Positions 61,274 through 64,000 of a DNA stretch of 64,000 bases are shown one piece after another. Position numbers and translations under genes: made by a program. Positions within the stretch are counted from its first letter, which is position 1. Every line of letters begins with the position of its first letter. Source of the stretch: Amygdalobacter indicium (GTDB lineage: Bacteria > Bacillota > Clostridia > Saccharofermentanales > Fastidiosipilaceae); NCBI RefSeq assembly GCF_029101545.1, contig NZ_CP118866.1, forward strand, positions 124,001 to 188,000. The letters run 5' to 3'. Below the pieces are notes generated by a model. The model ran no database searches. It was not told the DNA's origin and saw only the letters and a program-made list of their open reading frames with translations.

Positions 61274-62658
61274 GTGTGTTTTACGATGAAAACCAGGTGG
61301 TTCATGCTATCAACCTTAACGTATCGCCAGGTGAATGCGTTGTTTTGACGGGCGAAAGCGGAAGCGGAAAATCGAGCATCATAAATGCCATAAACGGATT
61401 AGGCGCGCGTTACGATAACGCGCGCATCGAAGGCACCATCGCCCTTGATGGCGACGAGCTTACTCAAAAGCCGATATATGAAATTGCAATGCTTGTATCA
61501 TCAGTATTTCAAAATCCCAAAACGCATTTTTTTAATGTTGATACAACACAAGAGCTTCTGTTTTTTCTCGAAAACACAGGAGTGTCTAAAAAGGATATGC
61601 AGGAGCGGTTACAAGAGTTACTTTCTCTTTTTCCGATTGCCCATTTATTAAATAGAAATATTTTTGAACTTTCAGGTGGCGAAAAACAAATTTTATGCCT
61701 GGCAAGCTCCTATATTGCAGGTTGCAAGCTTATACTGCTTGATGAGCCTACATCAAATTTAGACCATACTTATATTGAAATACTTGCTAATATGCTTCGG
61801 CGTTTAAAAGAACAGGGTATTACGTTGCTTATTGCTGAGCATCGTTTGTATTACCTACGCGAAATACTTGATAAGCTTATTCATATTGAAAAGGGAGAAA
61901 TAAAACACTGTTATACACAAAGTGAATTTATTCGCTTGAGTACAGATGAGTTGCATGCGCTTGGGCTGCGAAGCAATGTTGACGAGGCGCTCTCGTTGCC
62001 TGAATTGCCCCCATACACAATAGAAAATTGTCCAACACTACGTATAGACAATCTCAAATTAAGCTTTGAAAAGCAATGCAATCTTCATGTAAGCAATCTT
62101 GCCTTTCATACGAACTATATTTATGGCATTGTTGGAAAAAACGGTTGTGGTAAATCAAGCTTTATTAAAAGCCTTATTGGTGTTATGAAACAATCAAAAG
62201 AAACAGTGTTTTACCGGGATAAACAGTGCAATAAACGAAAGAGGATTTCGCTATCATCACTAGTAATGCAAGATGTAAACAGCCAGCTTTTTAGCGAATC
62301 TGTTGAACATGAGCTAACACTTACGCAAAAAAACATATCGGAAGTTTCCCTAGACTCTATATTAGAGCAACTTAATATCCGTGAATTCAAAAATGTGCAT
62401 CCCATGAGTTTATCCGGGGGTCAAAAACAGCGTGTTGCTATTGCTACCAGCATAGTTGACGGAGCGGCGCTCATGTATTTTGATGAACCAACCAGTGGCA
62501 TGGATTATAAAAACATGCTTGCCATATCGCACTGCATTCAATCACTCAAAAGCCAAAAACGCATTATTTTTATCGTTTCGCATGATGTGGAATTTCTTAA
62601 TATCACGTGCGATTATATTCTAAATATAGAGCGTTTCTCTACACGGCAATTGCAGTGA
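61252..62658 (+). CDS. ECF transporter fused double ATPase
   Basis: 468 residues, both ATPase halves in one chain: GESGSGKSS (about 35), LSGGEKQIL, LDEPTSNLD; then GKNGCGKSS (about 295), LSGGQKQRVAIA, FDEPTSGMD. Both sites complete. Powers the S/T pair before it. The first about 190 bp share the GC-rich style of the operon; from about 61440 the codons become AT-rich, so this gene may be a chimera or lie at the edge of the donor block. Confidence 0.9.
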   Translation: MLTLHNLSVFYDENQVVHAINLNVSPGECVVLTGESGSGKSSIINAINGLGARYDNARIEGTIALDGDELTQKPIYEIAMLVSSVFQNPKTHFFNVDTTQELLFFLENTGVSKKDMQERLQELLSLFPIAHLLNRNIFELSGGEKQILCLASSYIAGCKLILLDEPTSNLDHTYIEILANMLRRLKEQGITLLIAEHRLYYLREILDKLIHIEKGEIKHCYTQSEFIRLSTDELHALGLRSNVDEALSLPELPPYTIENCPTLRIDNLKLSFEKQCNLHVSNLAFHTNYIYGIVGKNGCGKSSFIKSLIGVMKQSKETVFYRDKQCNKRKRISLSSLVMQDVNSQLFSESVEHELTLTQKNISEVSLDSILEQLNIREFKNVHPMSLSGGQKQRVAIATSIVDGAALMYFDEPTSGMDYKNMLAISHCIQSLKSQKRIIFIVSHDVEFLNITCDYILNIERFSTRQLQ

Positions 62659-62858
62659 AGTAATACTGTTGTGGTGTTTTATGTCCGCTAATTTGAGAAA
62701 TCACACGAAATAGAGTTCGGCATATTCTAAAAATGCTTTTAAATGTTGGAGTATCAGGCTTGGTGGTTATTCCGGAAACTAAGGTTCCTGAGTTTAAGAA
62801 GTTGCTTGTTTGGGATTATACCGAATATGCAAACTATAGAATAGTGATTGTCCAAACG
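62659..62858 (+). other. Spacer with a short uncertain ORF
   Basis: No firm gene. A 44-codon frame (MLLNVGVSGLVVIPETKVPE) at 62732-62866 lacks a ribosome site and may be a fragment. Confidence 0.3.
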
Positions 62859-62937
62859 CATGAATGAAAACTAGCTAAACACTTGAATGAAAGCTCGCCA
62901 AATACACGAATAAAAACCGGATAAATGCTTGAATGAC
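62859..62937 (+). repeat. 23-bp tandem repeat, 3.4 imperfect units
   Basis: Units at 62859-62881, 62882-62904, 62905-62927 and a partial 62928-62937; consensus roughly CwTGAATGAAAaCtmGcyAA. 23 is not a multiple of three, so not protein repeat. Could be a protein-binding array. Confidence 0.7.
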
Positions 62938-62939
62938 TG

Positions 62940-63194
62940 ATGAAGTTCACCTATTATCACTATAGAGATAAGAATGGTTTAGAATGTGATGCGGTGATTC
63001 ATTTAAGAAATGGGTCTTATGGTCTAGTTGAAATTAAGCTCGGTGGAGATAAGTTGATTGAGGAAGGTGCAAAGACTTTAAAGGATTTAGCCTCTAAAAT
63101 AGACACTGAAAACATGCCTAGACCTTCATTTATGACAGTTTTATGTGCCAAAGCGTCTTTTGTTTACAAAAGAAATGATGAATTAATCGTATGA
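62940..63194 (+). pseudogene. DUF4143-type C-terminal fragment of an AAA ATPase
   Basis: 84 residues: HYRDKNGLECDAVIHLRNGS then YGLVEIKLGGDKLIEEGAKTL, the PDDEXK-like end (D...E-x-K) of DUF4143 ATPases, which are about 400 residues and begin with an AAA domain absent here. No ribosome site. Remnant. Confidence 0.75.
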
Positions 63195-63321
63195 AGTGGA
63201 TTTTCTTATTCTAAGCGCAGTCAACAGAGGCTCCATACCATTTCTTTTCCTCGCCATATTTGCTATAAGTGTATATATCATTCCAGGAATCTTATTCATG
63301 TAAATTGTGTTGCAATATGCG

Positions 63322-63340
63322 ATATAATAATTTGTTATAT
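63322..63340 (+). promoter_or_regulatory. Promoter/operator of the RelB antitoxin
   Basis: TATAAT (63323-63328) lies inside an inverted repeat ATATAA...TTATAT (63322-63327 with 63335-63340), a common autoregulation layout for toxin-antitoxin genes. Confidence 0.45.
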
Positions 63341-63360
63341 GTGTATGGAGGTTGATTGAT

Positions 63361-63657
63361 ATGGCCGTTACTAAGACAGCGAACGTTAATGTAAGAATAC
63401 CAGAAAATATTAAGCAGCAGGCGGAGCAGATTTTGGAAACTATTGGAATTTCCAGGGCTACTGCTATTGATATGTTTTATCGTCAAATCATTCTTAATAA
63501 GGGTATTCCGTTTTCGCTTACTATTCCAAAGTCGCTTCCGGCACAAGCTGATATGGATGAGAAAACGTTTAACGCGTTGATGTCTAAAGGCTATGATCAG
63601 GCGGTTCGTGGCGATAGTTATCCGATAGATGATGTTTTTGAAGAGCTTGAACGCTGA
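63361..63657 (+). CDS. RelB/DinJ-type antitoxin
   Basis: 98 residues; ribbon-helix-helix ANVNVRIPENIKQQAEQILE, ISRATAIDMFYRQIIL typical of RelB/DinJ. GGAGG at 63347 selects ATG 63361, not TTG 63352. Complete, but the toxin that follows is cut. Confidence 0.88.
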   Translation: MAVTKTANVNVRIPENIKQQAEQILETIGISRATAIDMFYRQIILNKGIPFSLTIPKSLPAQADMDEKTFNALMSKGYDQAVRGDSYPIDDVFEELER

Positions 63658-63850
63658 TGAGCAGCCGTGGGGTGAGCTTGGCTTTAGGAAAATACGCGTA
63701 AAAAATTATTACGTTTACTTTTGGTTTGATGAGAATAGAAAAGAAGTCCAAATATTCGCGGTTATTTACGTGAGAAGAGACCGGGTTAAGCAACTGGAAC
63801 AATTCCAATATTATAATGTACTAATTAGTACAAACCTCTTGATTTTCTGA
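63629..63850 (+). pseudogene. RelE/ParE-type toxin, N-terminus deleted
   Basis: The frame contains WGELGFRKIRVKNYYVYFWF then VQIFAVIYVRRDRVKQLEQF, which is the last half of a RelE/ParE toxin, joined directly to the antitoxin end. About 45-50 N-terminal residues are missing. Not expected to be active. Confidence 0.7.
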
Positions 63851-63874
63851 ACAATTTTTAGTACAATAGTACAT
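63817..63874. promoter_or_regulatory. Paired GTAC palindromes with -10 box
   Basis: TGTACTAATTAGTACA (63817-63832, perfect) and GTACAATAGTAC (63861-63872), 44 bp apart, just before the last gene. TACAAT within the second may be the -10. Looks like a two-site operator. Confidence 0.5.
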
Positions 63875-63893
63875 GAAGAAGTCAGGGGAAAGC

Positions 63894-64000
63894 ATGAATC
63901 CATATTATAATCAAAACTACACTAGAAAGCAGATTGAAGATGTTCTTTCGACGATAAAAGAATGTATTAATGCCGGTCGTTTTAATATCGCAATGAATGA
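63894..64000 (+). CDS. Partial gene at the window edge
   Basis: Starts MNPYYNQNYTRKQIEDVLST and runs off the right edge after 35 codons. AGGGGA before ATG 63894; an in-frame ATG at 63873 is possible. The place after toxin-antitoxin debris and the operator-like palindromes suggest a further toxin-antitoxin gene, but I do not recognise the family. Confidence 0.5.
   Translation, partial: MNPYYNQNYTRKQIEDVLSTIKECINAGRFNIAMN

Noticed and set aside
62859..62937. Possible CRISPR array
   Set aside because: Units are contiguous 23-bp tandem repeats with no spacers and no cas genes.

Overview
The window looks like a chromosomal segment of an anaerobic low-to-mid GC Firmicute (class Clostridia). This is inferred from a V-type ATPase operon, pta-ackA acetate metabolism, tmcAL, YesM/YesN-type signalling, paired gltX and glnS, and strong AGGAGG ribosome binding sites. 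Species cannot be fixed from sequence alone. No rRNA, tRNA or CRISPR array was recognised.

Positions 1-30.7 kb are ordinary core genome, mostly on the + strand: the end of a V-type ATPase operon (A, B, D subunits); an ABC exporter pair; tmcAL on the - strand; pta and ackA; a PatB/MalY-type aminotransferase and a THUMP RNA methyltransferase; a sensor kinase and AraC-type regulator followed by an Fbp/Afu-like ABC importer and a PHP phosphatase; MgtC; a secreted protein with a variant sorting signal; a lipoprotein; gltX, glnS and an RlmD-type rRNA methyltransferase. Hairpin terminators separate most units.

From about 30.7 kb to the end the window is accessory DNA, a mosaic of broken mobile elements. 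Blocks in order are: (i) a YhcG nuclease and a giant conjugative-element methyltransferase/helicase that loses its 3' end at about 39.18 kb; (ii) a second conjugative-element segment carrying tnpV, tet(O) with an intact leader/attenuator, a Cys-rich KTR protein, sigma-like genes (one broken) and a truncated RepA-like ATPase; (iii) 45.5-53.8 kb, where four same-direction copies of a roughly 270-bp non-coding repeat separate small cargo modules: an orphan Phd antitoxin with a truncated Doc plus a MerR/TipAS regulator, a NUDIX hydrolase, then an ABC-F ribosome-protection-type protein with leader peptide, a dead serine recombinase and a pair of paralogous PDDEXK-type genes; (iv) relics of an IS21-like transposase and a phage terminase; (v) 55.6-62.7 kb, a visibly GC-richer operon of TetR, two half-size ABC transporters and a complete ECF transporter (S, T, fused A), probably acquired from an actinobacterium-like donor; (vi) toxin-antitoxin debris up to the right edge.

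The best candidate for an undescribed system is the two-gene cassette at 51.74-53.26 kb. One gene encodes a Mrr-like PDDEXK protein with D...ExK intact. The gene before it encodes a paralog whose ExK is lost but which shares the same C-terminal domain. The two halves of that paralog are joined only across an A8 slippery run.
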